From JALZUR01 sp965205365 (GTDB taxonomy: Bacteria > Bdellovibrionota > Bdellovibrionia > Bdellovibrionales > UBA1609), in assembly GCA_965205365.1 (NCBI GenBank), contig CBDBGT010000013.1, positions 434,001 to 498,000 on the forward strand: a stretch of 64,000 nt of DNA, in the 5' to 3' direction. Shown here piece by piece: positions 34,443 through 44,629 of the stretch. Under the pieces are notes generated by a model. The model ran no database searches, had not been told where the DNA came from, and saw only the letters and a list, made by a program, of their open reading frames with translations. Every line of letters starts with the position of its first letter. Position 1 is the stretch's first letter. The position numbers and the translations under genes are program-made.

Positions 34443-36703
34443 TATTTTCTCTTTTTATTTTTTTTTCTAAGGGAAAGGCCTCTAGCTGAAGCTGAAGACA
34501 TTAAGACCACTTTGCCTGAGTTTGCTTTATTTTTTTTAGATTTAAATCCTCGTGTTGACGTCTTTTTTTCAACAGTTTGAGTTTTAAGCTTATGAGCAGC
34601 AGGATTTCTAACAGTACTTTTAAAGTGCTTAACTAATGAAAAATCAATTTTACCATCTGAAGTATCAACATTTAAAACTTTAATTCTAACCTTATCTCCA
34701 ACCCTAAATGTTTTTCCCGTTCTTCTCCCCCTTAAAGTCCATGTGTCTTCATTATAAACAAGGTAATCACTTGAAAGCTCTTCAAGCTTAATCAAACCAT
34801 CTAAAGGAAACTCCCTTAATGTCACAAAGGCTCCAAACTTAACCAAAGAATTAATATAGCCATCAAATTCTTTACCAATATAAGATTCAAAAAATCTACA
34901 TTTTTTAATTGATATAACCTTACGCTCACATTTAACAGCACGTTGCTCAGCAGCACTTAAAGTAGTTCCCATTAAAGCAACGTCTTCTTGAGAGTATGGA
35001 GTATACTTCTTATTTAACTGACTTTTAATCTGCCTATGAATGACTAAATCTGGATAACGCCGAATGGGAGATGTAAAATGTGTATAGTGCTTAAAGTTTA
35101 AACCAAAATGCCCGCAATTATTAAAAGAGTATTGAGCCTGCTTCATTGATCTTAAAATAAAACTTTGTGCAATAGATGAAAGACTAGGGTCTTTAATTTC
35201 TTCCATTTTTTTTGAAAGTTTTTGAAAATCAAAATTTGTACTCACCTTATCAATGGGTATATTTAAAAATGAGCCTAAGATTATATGAAGTTTTAATAAG
35301 TCTTCTTTTTCTGGAGGTTCATGAACTCTATAAATCTGAGGTGTTTGTTTTTTATCTAAAAACTTTGCAGAACAAATGTTTGTAATAAGCATCAACTCTT
35401 CAACCAATCTATGAGAAAAAATACGTTCTTCTTTAATTAGATCTGTGGGCTCTCCCATATCATTTACTAAAACTTTTATAGCAGGAACATTAAAATCAAT
35501 ACTCCCTTCTTTCATTCGTTTTTCATTTAAAACTTTAGCTAATTGTGCTGCCATTTTAATATTATTACAAACTACTGATGAGTGCTTACTTTTATTTCCC
35601 TCTAAAACCTCCTGGGCTTCACCATAAGTAACTCTGCCATGGGAGTTCATAAGTCCTTCAAAAAAAGTATAATTTAACACTTCTCCTTCTAAATTGATGT
35701 TGATTTCACAGCAAAAACACAGCCTATCTACCTTAGGGTTTAAAGAACATAGCCCATTACTCAACTCTTCTGGGAGCATTGGGCAAACATAGTTTGCTAA
35801 ATAAACACTTGATCCTTTTTCGTAAGCCTGAATATCTAAAGATGAGCCCTTTGGAACATAATGGCTCACATCTGCAATGGCAACTAAAAGCTTATACCCT
35901 TTAAAAACTTTAGACACATAAACAGCATCATCAAAATCTTTTGCCGTAGCACCGTCAATTGTAATTAAAGGCATGTTGCGCAAATCCCTACGACCTTTTT
36001 TATCACCTTCTTTAACTGAATCACCGTATTGTCTAGCATCTTTTAAAGTTTTTTTAGAAAACTCAACAGGCACAGAATATTCATATAAAACTCTAATATT
36101 GTCTGTATTTGAATCAAGCTCACTACCAATAACGCTTATAATCTCTCCTATAAAACTAGAATCTTTTATTCCATTTACACGTGGTTTTTTACAAAGATTT
36201 GGGTATGTAGTTACTTTAACTAAAACAAGCTCTCCTTCAACTGCCTTAATGGGATTTTTAACTAAAAGCTCTTGTCCCCAATTATAAGAACTATCTTTTA
36301 AGAAAAAACTCCCCTCTTTATCATTAAAACAAAGCCTTCCAATAAATTTTTCACAAGCTCTTTTAACAACCCTAAGTACTTTTCCCCTACGGCCAAATTT
36401 ACCAGGACTATTGTTCACAGTGATTTCAACAAGATCATTTGAAAACACCCCAAACATCTCTTCTTTTGGAACATAGACATCGGCCATGGTTTTATCTTCA
36501 GAAACAAAGAAACCAAATCCATCAGGATTTCTTTTAATTTTCCCTAAAAAACTCTTTTTAAAAAGTTTACTCTTAGCACCACTACTTTCTTTAAGTTTTA
36601 ATGGGGATTTTTTTTTACCACGACTTTTCTTTAAAAAAGCTTTTTTAAAAGAGTTTTCTTCCCCCTTAACATTAACTTTCCTTGTTTTCTTTTTACTACT
36701 CAT
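34442..36703 (-). CDS. rnr: ribonuclease R
   Basis: 753 residues. Processive 3'-5' exoribonuclease acting on structured RNA, and a partner of tmRNA in degrading stalled messages. A basic N-terminus precedes cold-shock domains (FGFFVSEDKTMADVYVPKEE). The RNB catalytic core has ITIDGATAKDFDDAVYVS with the metal-binding aspartates and FTSPIRRYPDLVIHRQI. Then comes an S1 domain (GYINSLVKFGAFVTLREF) and a very basic tail. I use the ATG at 36703 with AAGGAA before it; a GTG at 36718 would overlap valS. Second gene of the valS operon. Confidence 0.95.
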   Translation of the reverse strand: MSSKKKTRKVNVKGEENSFKKAFLKKSRGKKKSPLKLKESSGAKSKLFKKSFLGKIKRNPDGFGFFVSEDKTMADVYVPKEEMFGVFSNDLVEITVNNSPGKFGRRGKVLRVVKRACEKFIGRLCFNDKEGSFFLKDSSYNWGQELLVKNPIKAVEGELVLVKVTTYPNLCKKPRVNGIKDSSFIGEIISVIGSELDSNTDNIRVLYEYSVPVEFSKKTLKDARQYGDSVKEGDKKGRRDLRNMPLITIDGATAKDFDDAVYVSKVFKGYKLLVAIADVSHYVPKGSSLDIQAYEKGSSVYLANYVCPMLPEELSNGLCSLNPKVDRLCFCCEININLEGEVLNYTFFEGLMNSHGRVTYGEAQEVLEGNKSKHSSVVCNNIKMAAQLAKVLNEKRMKEGSIDFNVPAIKVLVNDMGEPTDLIKEERIFSHRLVEELMLITNICSAKFLDKKQTPQIYRVHEPPEKEDLLKLHIILGSFLNIPIDKVSTNFDFQKLSKKMEEIKDPSLSSIAQSFILRSMKQAQYSFNNCGHFGLNFKHYTHFTSPIRRYPDLVIHRQIKSQLNKKYTPYSQEDVALMGTTLSAAEQRAVKCERKVISIKKCRFFESYIGKEFDGYINSLVKFGAFVTLREFPLDGLIKLEELSSDYLVYNEDTWTLRGRRTGKTFRVGDKVRIKVLNVDTSDGKIDFSLVKHFKSTVRNPAAHKLKTQTVEKKTSTRGFKSKKNKANSGKVVLMSSASARGLSLRKKNKKRK

Positions 36704-36710
36704 TATTTCC

Positions 36711-39383
36711 TTATTCACTATCCAAACTTAGACGTGATAAATGCTCTGTTAGAAATTGCTTTTTTCTTTCTAATATCAAGACTTGTTTTTTATCTTCTTC
36801 AACAAGATCTTGGGGAGCATTTTGTAGATATTTTTCATTTAAAAGCTTTTGTGAAACTAACTTTAAATCTGTTTCAATTTTTAAAATATTTTTTTTAATT
36901 CTTTTAATCTCTTCAGCTATATCAACAAGTCCTTTTAATGGAACTACAACCTCAACTACATATCCTGATATTTTAAGAAGAGTAACTGCACAATTTTTCA
37001 AAGATTCTGGTTCGGTAAAACTAAGGTTGTTAATCAATGCAAGTTTCTTAATGGTGCTTTTATGAATCTGTAATACTTTTTGTGATTTTTCGTCCCGAGG
37101 AATTAAGATAGCATCAATAGGCTGACTCACTTTAATTTGATTCTCACCCCTAATATTTCTAACTGATGAAATACACTGCCTAATCACATGAGCATTTAAA
37201 TTTGAATCTTCACATGTGTTCATGATTTTAAAGATCTGAACACTTGGGTAATCAACTAATGCTAAGCTTTTGCGGTCTTTTGTTGGCAAGCTTAAATAAA
37301 TCTCTTCCGTTACAAAGGGTATAAAGGGATGAAGAAGTTTAATAATATTGTCCAAACAAAAAGACAAAACACTAAGGGCAGTTTCTTTTTCTTTAACATC
37401 TTCACCATAAACTCTTATCTTTGAAAACTCCAAATACCAATCACAAAAATCATTCCAGACAAATGTATAAAGACACTGTGCAGCTTCTGAAAACCTTAAT
37501 CCTTTGATTTTCTCATTAACATTTTTTATTGTTACCTTTAATGACTCTAAGATCCAAAAATCAAAAGTATTAAAATCTGATGCTATAAATTTATCTTGAT
37601 TAAATTTATAATTATTCTCTTCTACTAAGTTTAAATAAAAACGCGTGGCATTCCATATCTTATTGATAAAGTTTCTATAGCCCTGAAGCCTTTGCTCAGA
37701 AAACTTAAGATCTTTTCCTGACGCCATTTGAGATATTAAAGTAAACCTTAAAGCATCAGCCCCATGATTTTTAATAAGTTGTACTGGATCAATTGAGTTT
37801 CCTAAAGATTTTGACATTTTTCTTCCTTGAGAATCTCGAATTAAACCATTTAAGTATACAGTTCTAAAGGGCACATCTCCTTGATACTCTAAACCCTGTA
37901 TCATCATTCTAGCTACCCAGAAGAAAATAATATCAGGCCCTGTAACTAAAATATCCGTTGGATAAAATGTTTTTAATGCCTCAGTTTTTTCTGGCCACCC
38001 TAATGTGCTAAAAGGCCACAGTGCTGAGCTAAACCAAGTGTCTAAAACATCAGTTTCTTGATTTAAGTTCATACTCCCACAAGCACTGCATTTTGTGGGG
38101 TCAGTGTCTTCAACAGTATATTCATTGCAATCTAAACATTGCCATACAGGTATTCTATGACCCCACCAAATTTGCCTTGAAACACACCAATCCTGAATGT
38201 TGTTCATCCAGTTAAAATACGTTTTAGTCCATTTTTCTGGATAAAACTCTGTTGTACCTGTTTCAATGGCTCTTATGGCTGGCTTTGCAAGCTCATCCAT
38301 TTTAACAAACCACTGATGAGATAAGTAAGGCTCTACAACACAACCAGATTTTTCACAATGACCCACAGACTGCTTATGGGGCACCACTTTTTCTAACAAC
38401 CCTTTAGCTTTTAAATCTTTAATAATCCTCTTTCTAGCCTCTTGAACATGAAGCCCTTGATATTCACCACAGTTTTCATTTAATGTTCCATTGGGGTTTA
38501 GTAAATTTATTTGTTCAAGGTCGTGCCTTAAACCAACTTCATAATCATTAAAATCATGAGCTGGAGTAATTTTCACAACACCAGTTCCAAATTCAGAATC
38601 TACATAATCGTCTTTAATAATTGGAATTTGTTTTTTTATTAAAGGAAGAGTCACAGTTTTTCCTACTAATGCTTCATACCTTTCATCCTCAGGATGAACA
38701 CAAATTGCAGTATCTCCTAGAAGAGTCTCTGGCCTTGTTGTTGCAACTACTAAGAACTTATGTGTCCCTGAAACCTTATATTTTATATGCCACATAGAGC
38801 CTTTTATATCTTTATACTCAACTTCAATGTCAGAAATTGCAGTTTCAAGCTTTGTACTCCAGTTAACAAGCTTTCTTCCTTTATAAATAAAACCCTTCTT
38901 ATACAAACTTACAAAAGTCTTACGAACAGCCTTTGAAACATTATCATCTAATGTAAATGTCAATCTATCCCAGTCAAAAGAGCCTCCTAATTGTTTCATT
39001 TGTGAAACTATTCTATTTCCATACTCCTCTTTCCACTTCCAAATTTCTTTAATAAATTTTTCACGACCTAAATCTAAACGATTAAGGCCCTCTTTTTTCA
39101 ACATTTTTTCCACAACAGACTGTGTTGAAATCCCTGCGTGATCCGTTCCCGGAAGCCATAACGTGTTGTAACCACGCATTCTATGCCAACGCACCAAAAC
39201 ATCTTGAATAGTCTGGTTTAGAGCATGCCCTAAATGTAGAAAGCCTGTGATATTAGGAGGTGGGAGAATAATTGAGAAGGGAGGCTTTGTAGAAACATCT
39301 TGAGCTTTAAAATCATCACGACTCTCCCAAAATTTTGTTATTTTCTCTTCAATATCTTTTGAATTGTATTTACTTTCTAACAT
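36711..39383 (-). CDS. valS: valyl-tRNA synthetase
   Basis: 890 residues, class I synthetase charging tRNA-Val. The HIGH motif appears as PPPNITGFLHLGHALN, the KMSKS motif as DSQGRKMSKSLGNSIDP, and the editing domain contains VATTRPETLLGDTAICVHPE. The C-terminal arm ends in the coiled coil EIKRIKKNILKIETDLKLVS typical of ValRS. Zinc-type cysteines are seen in CLDCNEYTV and CSACGSMNL. Complete and unremarkable. It heads the valS-rnr-nucleosidase operon. Confidence 0.97.
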   Translation of the reverse strand: MLESKYNSKDIEEKITKFWESRDDFKAQDVSTKPPFSIILPPPNITGFLHLGHALNQTIQDVLVRWHRMRGYNTLWLPGTDHAGISTQSVVEKMLKKEGLNRLDLGREKFIKEIWKWKEEYGNRIVSQMKQLGGSFDWDRLTFTLDDNVSKAVRKTFVSLYKKGFIYKGRKLVNWSTKLETAISDIEVEYKDIKGSMWHIKYKVSGTHKFLVVATTRPETLLGDTAICVHPEDERYEALVGKTVTLPLIKKQIPIIKDDYVDSEFGTGVVKITPAHDFNDYEVGLRHDLEQINLLNPNGTLNENCGEYQGLHVQEARKRIIKDLKAKGLLEKVVPHKQSVGHCEKSGCVVEPYLSHQWFVKMDELAKPAIRAIETGTTEFYPEKWTKTYFNWMNNIQDWCVSRQIWWGHRIPVWQCLDCNEYTVEDTDPTKCSACGSMNLNQETDVLDTWFSSALWPFSTLGWPEKTEALKTFYPTDILVTGPDIIFFWVARMMIQGLEYQGDVPFRTVYLNGLIRDSQGRKMSKSLGNSIDPVQLIKNHGADALRFTLISQMASGKDLKFSEQRLQGYRNFINKIWNATRFYLNLVEENNYKFNQDKFIASDFNTFDFWILESLKVTIKNVNEKIKGLRFSEAAQCLYTFVWNDFCDWYLEFSKIRVYGEDVKEKETALSVLSFCLDNIIKLLHPFIPFVTEEIYLSLPTKDRKSLALVDYPSVQIFKIMNTCEDSNLNAHVIRQCISSVRNIRGENQIKVSQPIDAILIPRDEKSQKVLQIHKSTIKKLALINNLSFTEPESLKNCAVTLLKISGYVVEVVVPLKGLVDIAEEIKRIKKNILKIETDLKLVSQKLLNEKYLQNAPQDLVEEDKKQVLILERKKQFLTEHLSRLSLDSE

Positions 39384-39472
39384 AAAACCTTAACCTGGAT
39401 GAATAAACGCTTACTTGTCTAGTATAATCAAAAAGGCACAATAGCGCATTAAGTTATATAAACGCAATGTAC

Positions 39473-40486
39473 TCAACGCTTTACAGGCTTTGCATAATTT
39501 TTAAGCCTTCTATGGCTATTTTTATCCTTACTTTTCCCTTTGTTAAATTTTAGATAAGGAAAGCTGTGTCCAGAATATATTACGGAAAACAAAAGCTTTA
39601 AATTCATAAAAACCCTAAGCCCTCGAGCTGCAGATTCACCAAATAAAGCTTCACTAAAACCAACCTTAACTTCTCCTCCTTTCACAGGTTTAAACCTAAG
39701 CCAAGCATTTGCTCTAATAAACTGAGGGTTGACTGAGTGATAATAAAAGCTCCCTGCATTATACTCATCAATTACTCTTAGTCTGTTTGTTAAATTGTCT
39801 TTAGCTTTATCTTTAATTATTGGTATTTGCCCTTCTAAACCAACGCCCCATGTTTTATCCCCAAGCTTAAATTCCGGCTGTACAATAAAAATAAAGTTTT
39901 TTGAAAATTCCCTAAAAGGCCAGTTTACTCCACCATATAACCAAAGATAAAAGTCTTTAAAAGCGTCCTCCACCCCTGCCCAGACACCAGCTTGAAGCCA
40001 GTCTGTTCCATCTCCAATGGAAACCTCATCAGAGCCGTATGAGTTTTCATCAAAACTAATAAAGAATTTTAAATCACCAACTATACGAAGGTCTTGAATA
40101 TTCAAACCTCCTGGAATAGTTAAAACCCGCTTTGTTCCAAACTGAAAACCTTTAAAATTTGTGTTTATACGAGTCTCCTCCTCAACACTACTTTTAGACA
40201 GCCCAAATAAAAAACCTAAAGAAAATGACCACTTTAAAGACAAGTCGCTCTCAATTCCTAAATAATAATTATGAGCCTCAAAGGAGCCTAATAAATCCCC
40301 ACTGCCTTTAAAAAAATTATCTTTAGCTTGAAACCTGTCCATTTCATACTTCACAGCAAGCCTTCCTACCTTAAAAGGAGAGGGCTCAGTTTGCCCATAT
40401 ATCCTTTCCCCAAAAGCTTGTTCTGTGGTAAATAAACTTAGAATGAAGCTAAGCAGCAAAATACTGTAAAGTTTATTTCTCAACAT
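39473..40486 (-). CDS. probable outer-membrane beta-barrel protein
   Basis: 337 residues from the ATG at 40486 (MLRNKLYSILLLSFILSLF, signal peptide cleaved near QAFG-ER). The body alternates hydrophobic and polar residues with many aromatic strand ends (YYLGIESDLSLKWSFSLGFL; LYGGVNWPFREFSKNF), as in transmembrane barrels, but ends in a basic tail instead of an aromatic residue. No specific family is recognised. The frame is open upstream to 40648, including an ATG at 40513 that would interlock with the divergent MFS start codon. The choice of start is uncertain. Confidence 0.6.
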   Translation of the reverse strand: MLRNKLYSILLLSFILSLFTTEQAFGERIYGQTEPSPFKVGRLAVKYEMDRFQAKDNFFKGSGDLLGSFEAHNYYLGIESDLSLKWSFSLGFLFGLSKSSVEEETRINTNFKGFQFGTKRVLTIPGGLNIQDLRIVGDLKFFISFDENSYGSDEVSIGDGTDWLQAGVWAGVEDAFKDFYLWLYGGVNWPFREFSKNFIFIVQPEFKLGDKTWGVGLEGQIPIIKDKAKDNLTNRLRVIDEYNAGSFYYHSVNPQFIRANAWLRFKPVKGGEVKVGFSEALFGESAARGLRVFMNLKLLFSVIYSGHSFPYLKFNKGKSKDKNSHRRLKNYAKPVKR

Positions 40487-40511
40487 AGATTTAAAGGGTA
40501 ACAAGAAGTCC

Positions 40512-41717
40512 ATGATTAAAACAACTGCTTCTAAAAAACCTTCTTTATTAATTTTATTTCTTGTGGTCCTCATAGACCTTATTGGTTTTGGTATGATACT
40601 CCCACTTATTCCCTTTTTAGGAAAAAGCACTGGGGTCAGTGCCCCCATGGTTGGCCTTCTTATGTCTATTTATTCAATTATGCAATTTTTATTCTCTCCT
40701 TTTTGGGGTGGTATAAGCGACCGCTTTGGCAGAAAACCTGTGTTGCTCCTCAGTATTTTAGGTGCAGGTGTTTCACACATAGCATTTGCTTTTACCACAA
40801 GCTACTGGGCTTTATTTTTAACCAGAATGTTTGCAGGCTTTTTTAGTGCCAACATTTCAACAGCAATGGCATCAGCTGCAGATTTATCCCATGAAAAAAA
40901 CCGAACTCAAACCATGGGATTTATTGGCGCTGCTTTTGGCCTAGGTTTTGTGTTGGGGCCTTTTTTAGGTGCACAAGGTGCCACACTTGGAGAAAGTTTT
41001 GGCTTTGGTAATCAATTCTCCTCTCTTTTAGCCGGGCTCTTATGCCTACTAAATTTTAGTTTCTGCCTCTTTATTTTTCAAGAGACTCTTAAAAAAAAGC
41101 ACACTACTTTAAAAATAAATTTAAAAAAACTAAACCCTTTCTCAGCCTTAATAAACGTCAACAAGATTTTAAAAACCTCTATTCTTTTATTTTTTGTAAC
41201 CACAATGGCCTTAGCTATTGTTGAAATAGTTTTGTTCTACGCTGTTAAGGAGGAGTTTAACTGGGGTTATAAAAAAGCCGCCCTTGGCTTTGCTGGAATT
41301 GGTTTAGTTATGGCCATCACCCAAGGTGGCCTTATTAGGCCTTTAAAAAAAAGGCTTTCTGAAATTCAAATTATCTATATTGGAGGTGCTTTATTCTGCC
41401 TAGGGCTACAGGGTGCTTTTTTATTCTCAAGTCTTTCTTTATTTGGAAGCTCTATTTTACTTATGAGTTTTGGTTACGCGTTATTAAACCCTGCTCTAAA
41501 TGGTTTTATAAGCCTTCAAGGAAGCCAAAGCTCTCAAGGTCAGGTTTTTGGAGTTACTCACGGGTTTTCAGCCTTATCAAGAATCATAGGTCCCATACTA
41601 GGAACCTATATTCTTCAAGAATACACTGTTAAAACACCCTTTTTACTATCTTCAATACTTATGGCATTTTCTCTTATAGTTTTTCTTATTTTAATTTCAA
41701 AAAACGCCTTAAAATAA
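40512..41717 (+). CDS. MFS drug exporter, TetA-like
   Basis: 401 residues with about 12 membrane segments. Segment 1 (LFLVVLIDLIGFGMILPLIP) carries the D-x2-G-F-G pattern of DHA1 exporters, and the loop after segment 2 has GGISDRFGRKPVLLLS, the MFS motif A. FIGAAFGLGFVLGPFLGA in segment 5 is the antiporter motif C (GxxxGPxxGG-like). It likely exports drugs or metabolites by proton antiport at the inner membrane. Divergent from the barrel protein gene with about 25 bp or less between start codons. Confidence 0.88.
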   Translation: MIKTTASKKPSLLILFLVVLIDLIGFGMILPLIPFLGKSTGVSAPMVGLLMSIYSIMQFLFSPFWGGISDRFGRKPVLLLSILGAGVSHIAFAFTTSYWALFLTRMFAGFFSANISTAMASAADLSHEKNRTQTMGFIGAAFGLGFVLGPFLGAQGATLGESFGFGNQFSSLLAGLLCLLNFSFCLFIFQETLKKKHTTLKINLKKLNPFSALINVNKILKTSILLFFVTTMALAIVEIVLFYAVKEEFNWGYKKAALGFAGIGLVMAITQGGLIRPLKKRLSEIQIIYIGGALFCLGLQGAFLFSSLSLFGSSILLMSFGYALLNPALNGFISLQGSQSSQGQVFGVTHGFSALSRIIGPILGTYILQEYTVKTPFLLSSILMAFSLIVFLILISKNALK

Positions 41718-41775
41718 GACTACACAGCCTTAAGACTAGCTATAGGTTTAAATAACATTGTTATAAAAGGCCTTA

Positions 41776-42336
41776 CTAAAGATCTAAGTCTGGTGCCTCT
41801 TCAAGGTTTGAAACCCTAGGCTCTAAATCTTTTAAATCTTTCTTAAGCCTTTGGTCATCTACAATAGGGTCTGGAATTGTTCTTTGACCTTGCTCAAGCA
41901 TTGAAATATGAGAATTTAAAATAGCTTTTAAATTATTTTCAAACTGTAAACGAACCCTACGAAGTTCAGAAATGTCTTGATAAATACGTTTTAAAGAATC
42001 CTTAGCATCTCTTGTGATCATTTCAGCCTTATGATGAGCATCACTAATAATAAGCTTTGCCTCTCTACTTGAATCATCTTGAATCCGTGTGGACATTTCC
42101 GTTGCGTTAGATAAAGTCTTTCTTAAAAGCTCTTCTCTTTCTTTAAATTCTTGAAGCTCAACTTCAGCCTGTTTAAGGCGTTTTGTCATATCTTGATGAT
42201 CTTCAAAGTTTTGCTCAAAACTTTTAGCCACTTTTTTCAAAAACACCTTAACCTCAATAGGATCAAGCCCTCTAAAAGTTTTTGAAAATTTCTTAGTATT
42301 GATTAAATTAATAATTTCAAAAAAATTTGTTTTCAA
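41776..42336 (-). CDS. DivIVA-domain protein
   Basis: 186 residues. The N-terminus KKFSKTFRGLDPIEVKVFLK is the DivIVA membrane-binding signature, followed by a long coiled coil (residues 45-150; KRLKQAEVELQEFKEREELL and further heptads) and an acidic tail. DivIVA proteins bind curved membrane and recruit polar or septal factors; Gram-negative versions are less studied. The left copy of the 203-bp direct repeat begins 21 bp upstream of its ATG, so the IS1634 insertion lies just beyond the promoter region and may alter its expression. Confidence 0.88.
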   Translation of the reverse strand: MKTNFFEIINLINTKKFSKTFRGLDPIEVKVFLKKVAKSFEQNFEDHQDMTKRLKQAEVELQEFKEREELLRKTLSNATEMSTRIQDDSSREAKLIISDAHHKAEMITRDAKDSLKRIYQDISELRRVRLQFENNLKAILNSHISMLEQGQRTIPDPIVDDQRLKKDLKDLEPRVSNLEEAPDLDL

Positions 42337-42357
42337 CTTAAAGCCTCCTAACTAAAC

Positions 42358-42560
42358 AATAATATGAAAACATACTAAAACCCTTTCAGGCAACAGTTTT
42401 AAAATCTAAAAAACCTCCTCTAGAGGCAGTGCGTCTTTAGTCTAATCCTATAAAGACAAAAAACAAAAAGCTTTTAGGTATTGAACTCATTAAGGAGAAG
42501 CTTCATAGAACATATCCAAGGTGTGAGAAATCTAACATTTTTATTTACTCTGGTTTGTCT
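42358..42560. repeat. 203-bp direct repeat, left copy (IS1634 target duplication)
   Basis: Identical by eye to 44427-44629, from AATAATATGAAAAC to TCTGGTTTGTCT. It directly abuts the left inverted repeat of the IS1634-family element. Confidence 0.95.
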
Positions 42561-44426
42561 CCTGACTTCGACACTCCTGTTAAAAAACCCCTCTTGAGTT
42601 CAAATATACGCACCAGAGAAGGTTAAAAAGTCTAAAACTCAAAATGTAGTGACCCCTTTTTTTTCTTTACAAGTATTTTTAGGCTAGTAATTTTAATAGC
42701 CATGTTTATTCGAGAAGTAAAAAAACCAAACGGAAGTGTTTCAATTAGAATAGTTGAATCTACTCGAGTAAAAAATAAAGTTATTCAAAAAGTCATTAGA
42801 ACTCTGGGACAACACAAGGATGCAAGAGAAATAGCCATTATTAAGAAAGCAGCACAGGACTTAATAATAGAGCTAAAAAACACAAGAAACCCAGCCCTTC
42901 CTGGAATGGAAGAAACTGTGCACTCCACGACTTGCACAAAAAAAGCCAGCACAAGAAACCCAGAGCTAGTGGATATAAAGAATCTATCTGAGCAAGATCG
43001 TGTTAACCAAGGCATTCACACAGTTTTAGGCAAAGTTTATAATCAAATGAACTTTAACGATATCATAAAAAACACAAAAAAAGATGATGAGTGGAACTCT
43101 ATTCTTCAAGATTGTGTTTTAGCAAGAATCTCTAGGCCGCAGAGTAAAAGAAAAACAGCAGATAGCTTAAAAAAAGTTTTCTCAAAACCCCTTCCTCTTC
43201 ATAAGATATACCGTATGATGGACAGGGTTTTTCTAAATGAAGAAAGACTAAAATCAAAAGTCTTAAATTCCACTCTAAACCTTTTTAATGACCAGGTTGA
43301 CGTTATGTTCTTTGATGTCACAACGCTATATTTTGAAAGCTTTACTTCAGATGAACTTAGAGCCAATGGTTTTAGTAAGGATGCTAAGTTTAAAGAAACT
43401 CAAGTTGTTCTCGCCTTGGTTACAAACTCACAGGGACACCCAGTAACTTATGAGCTTTTTCCTGGCAACACTTATGAGGGCAACACATTAATAGAGATAG
43501 TTAAAAACTTAAAAACCCGTTTTAATGTAAATCAAGTTACCCTTGTGGCTGATAGAGGTATGTTTAATGAGGCAAACTTAGTTTTACTAGAAGCTGAAAA
43601 CATTCATTATATTGTGGGGGCTAAGTTAAAATCTTTACCAAAGAATTTAAAAGAAGAAATCTGTCATAAAAACTTTAAACCCCATGTGGTGAGCAATGAA
43701 CTGCAGTGGGTTAGAGAGTTTGAGCACAAGAAAAGAAGGCTTGTTGTTGGGTATTCTAATAAAAGAGCTTATAAAGATGCATTTGACCGGGAAAAGATAA
43801 TTGTTCGTCTTTTAAAGAAAGCCAAAGATGGAAAACTTAAAGCAAGTGACCTTATAACTAATTATGGAACGAAAAAGTACCTTAAGTCTTTTAAGGGGGA
43901 TGTAGAGGTTGATAAGTGTAAGATTAGTAGAGACGCTCAGTGGGATGGTTTTCATGGTGTCATTACAAATCTTGAAGACAAGTCTGCAGCTGAAGTTTTA
44001 GAGCGTTATAGAGGGCTGTGGAAAATAGAACAAGCGTTTAGAATAAGTAAGACAGATTTAAAGATGCGACCTATTTTTCATTGGAAGTCTGAGAGGATTA
44101 AGGCTCATATTGGAATTTGTTTTCTAGCATATGCAATTGTTTGTAGAGTAAATAAGCTTATTAAGGAAAACCAATTAGAGTTTAGTTTTTTAGATCTTAA
44201 AGAGGAGTTAAATAGAGATGAGTACAGTGTTTTAAAAGACTCTAGTACGGGGCGATTTTATGAGCTTGTATCTAAGACTACTCCTGTTTTAAAGAAAATT
44301 TACCAAGTTTTAAACCTTAAGAGAAAGGACTGTATTCGCCTAGTTAAAGAGCAAATGTAGTGACCCCAGCAAAATCTAAGCGCTTGATTTTATTAGCTTT
44401 ATGCGCCGTGTTGTGTCGAAGTCAGG
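42561..44426 (+). mobile_element. IS1634-family element, intact copy
   Basis: 1,866 bp bounded by perfect 14-bp inverted repeats CCTGACTTCGACAC / GTGTCGAAGTCAGG. It contains a single transposase gene. It is flanked by 203-bp direct repeats. IS1634 was first described in Mycoplasma mycoides as an element that makes long, variable-length direct repeats, and this copy shows the same behaviour. An internally deleted relative lies at 17741-19131. Confidence 0.95.
42702..44360 (+). CDS. IS1634-family transposase (IS4-like DDE)
   Basis: 552 residues. Acidic catalytic blocks appear as VMFFDVTTLYFESF, TLVADRGMFNEANLVLLE and RYRGLWKIEQAFRISKTDLK, the last being the Y-x-R-x-W-x-I-E-x-x-F version used by IS1634 enzymes. 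The N-terminus (FIREVKKPNGSVSIRIVEST) is also family-typical. The frame is unbroken, and the near-identity of the surviving parts of the copy at 17741-19131 suggests fairly recent mobility. Confidence 0.95.
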   Translation: MFIREVKKPNGSVSIRIVESTRVKNKVIQKVIRTLGQHKDAREIAIIKKAAQDLIIELKNTRNPALPGMEETVHSTTCTKKASTRNPELVDIKNLSEQDRVNQGIHTVLGKVYNQMNFNDIIKNTKKDDEWNSILQDCVLARISRPQSKRKTADSLKKVFSKPLPLHKIYRMMDRVFLNEERLKSKVLNSTLNLFNDQVDVMFFDVTTLYFESFTSDELRANGFSKDAKFKETQVVLALVTNSQGHPVTYELFPGNTYEGNTLIEIVKNLKTRFNVNQVTLVADRGMFNEANLVLLEAENIHYIVGAKLKSLPKNLKEEICHKNFKPHVVSNELQWVREFEHKKRRLVVGYSNKRAYKDAFDREKIIVRLLKKAKDGKLKASDLITNYGTKKYLKSFKGDVEVDKCKISRDAQWDGFHGVITNLEDKSAAEVLERYRGLWKIEQAFRISKTDLKMRPIFHWKSERIKAHIGICFLAYAIVCRVNKLIKENQLEFSFLDLKEELNRDEYSVLKDSSTGRFYELVSKTTPVLKKIYQVLNLKRKDCIRLVKEQM

Positions 44427-44629
44427 AATAATATGAAAACATACTAAAACCCTTTCAGGCAACAGTTTTAAAATCTAAAAAACCTCCTCTAGAGGCAGTG
44501 CGTCTTTAGTCTAATCCTATAAAGACAAAAAACAAAAAGCTTTTAGGTATTGAACTCATTAAGGAGAAGCTTCATAGAACATATCCAAGGTGTGAGAAAT
44601 CTAACATTTTTATTTACTCTGGTTTGTCT
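44427..44629. repeat. 203-bp direct repeat, right copy (IS1634 target duplication)
   Basis: Second copy of 42358-42560, starting immediately after the right inverted repeat. The ancestral sequence continued into TTTTCTTTCATT at 44630. The stretch 44427-44884 contains this repeat, a doubtful small frame (44614-44679) and the ankyrin gene leader, and nothing else that I can see. Confidence 0.95.
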
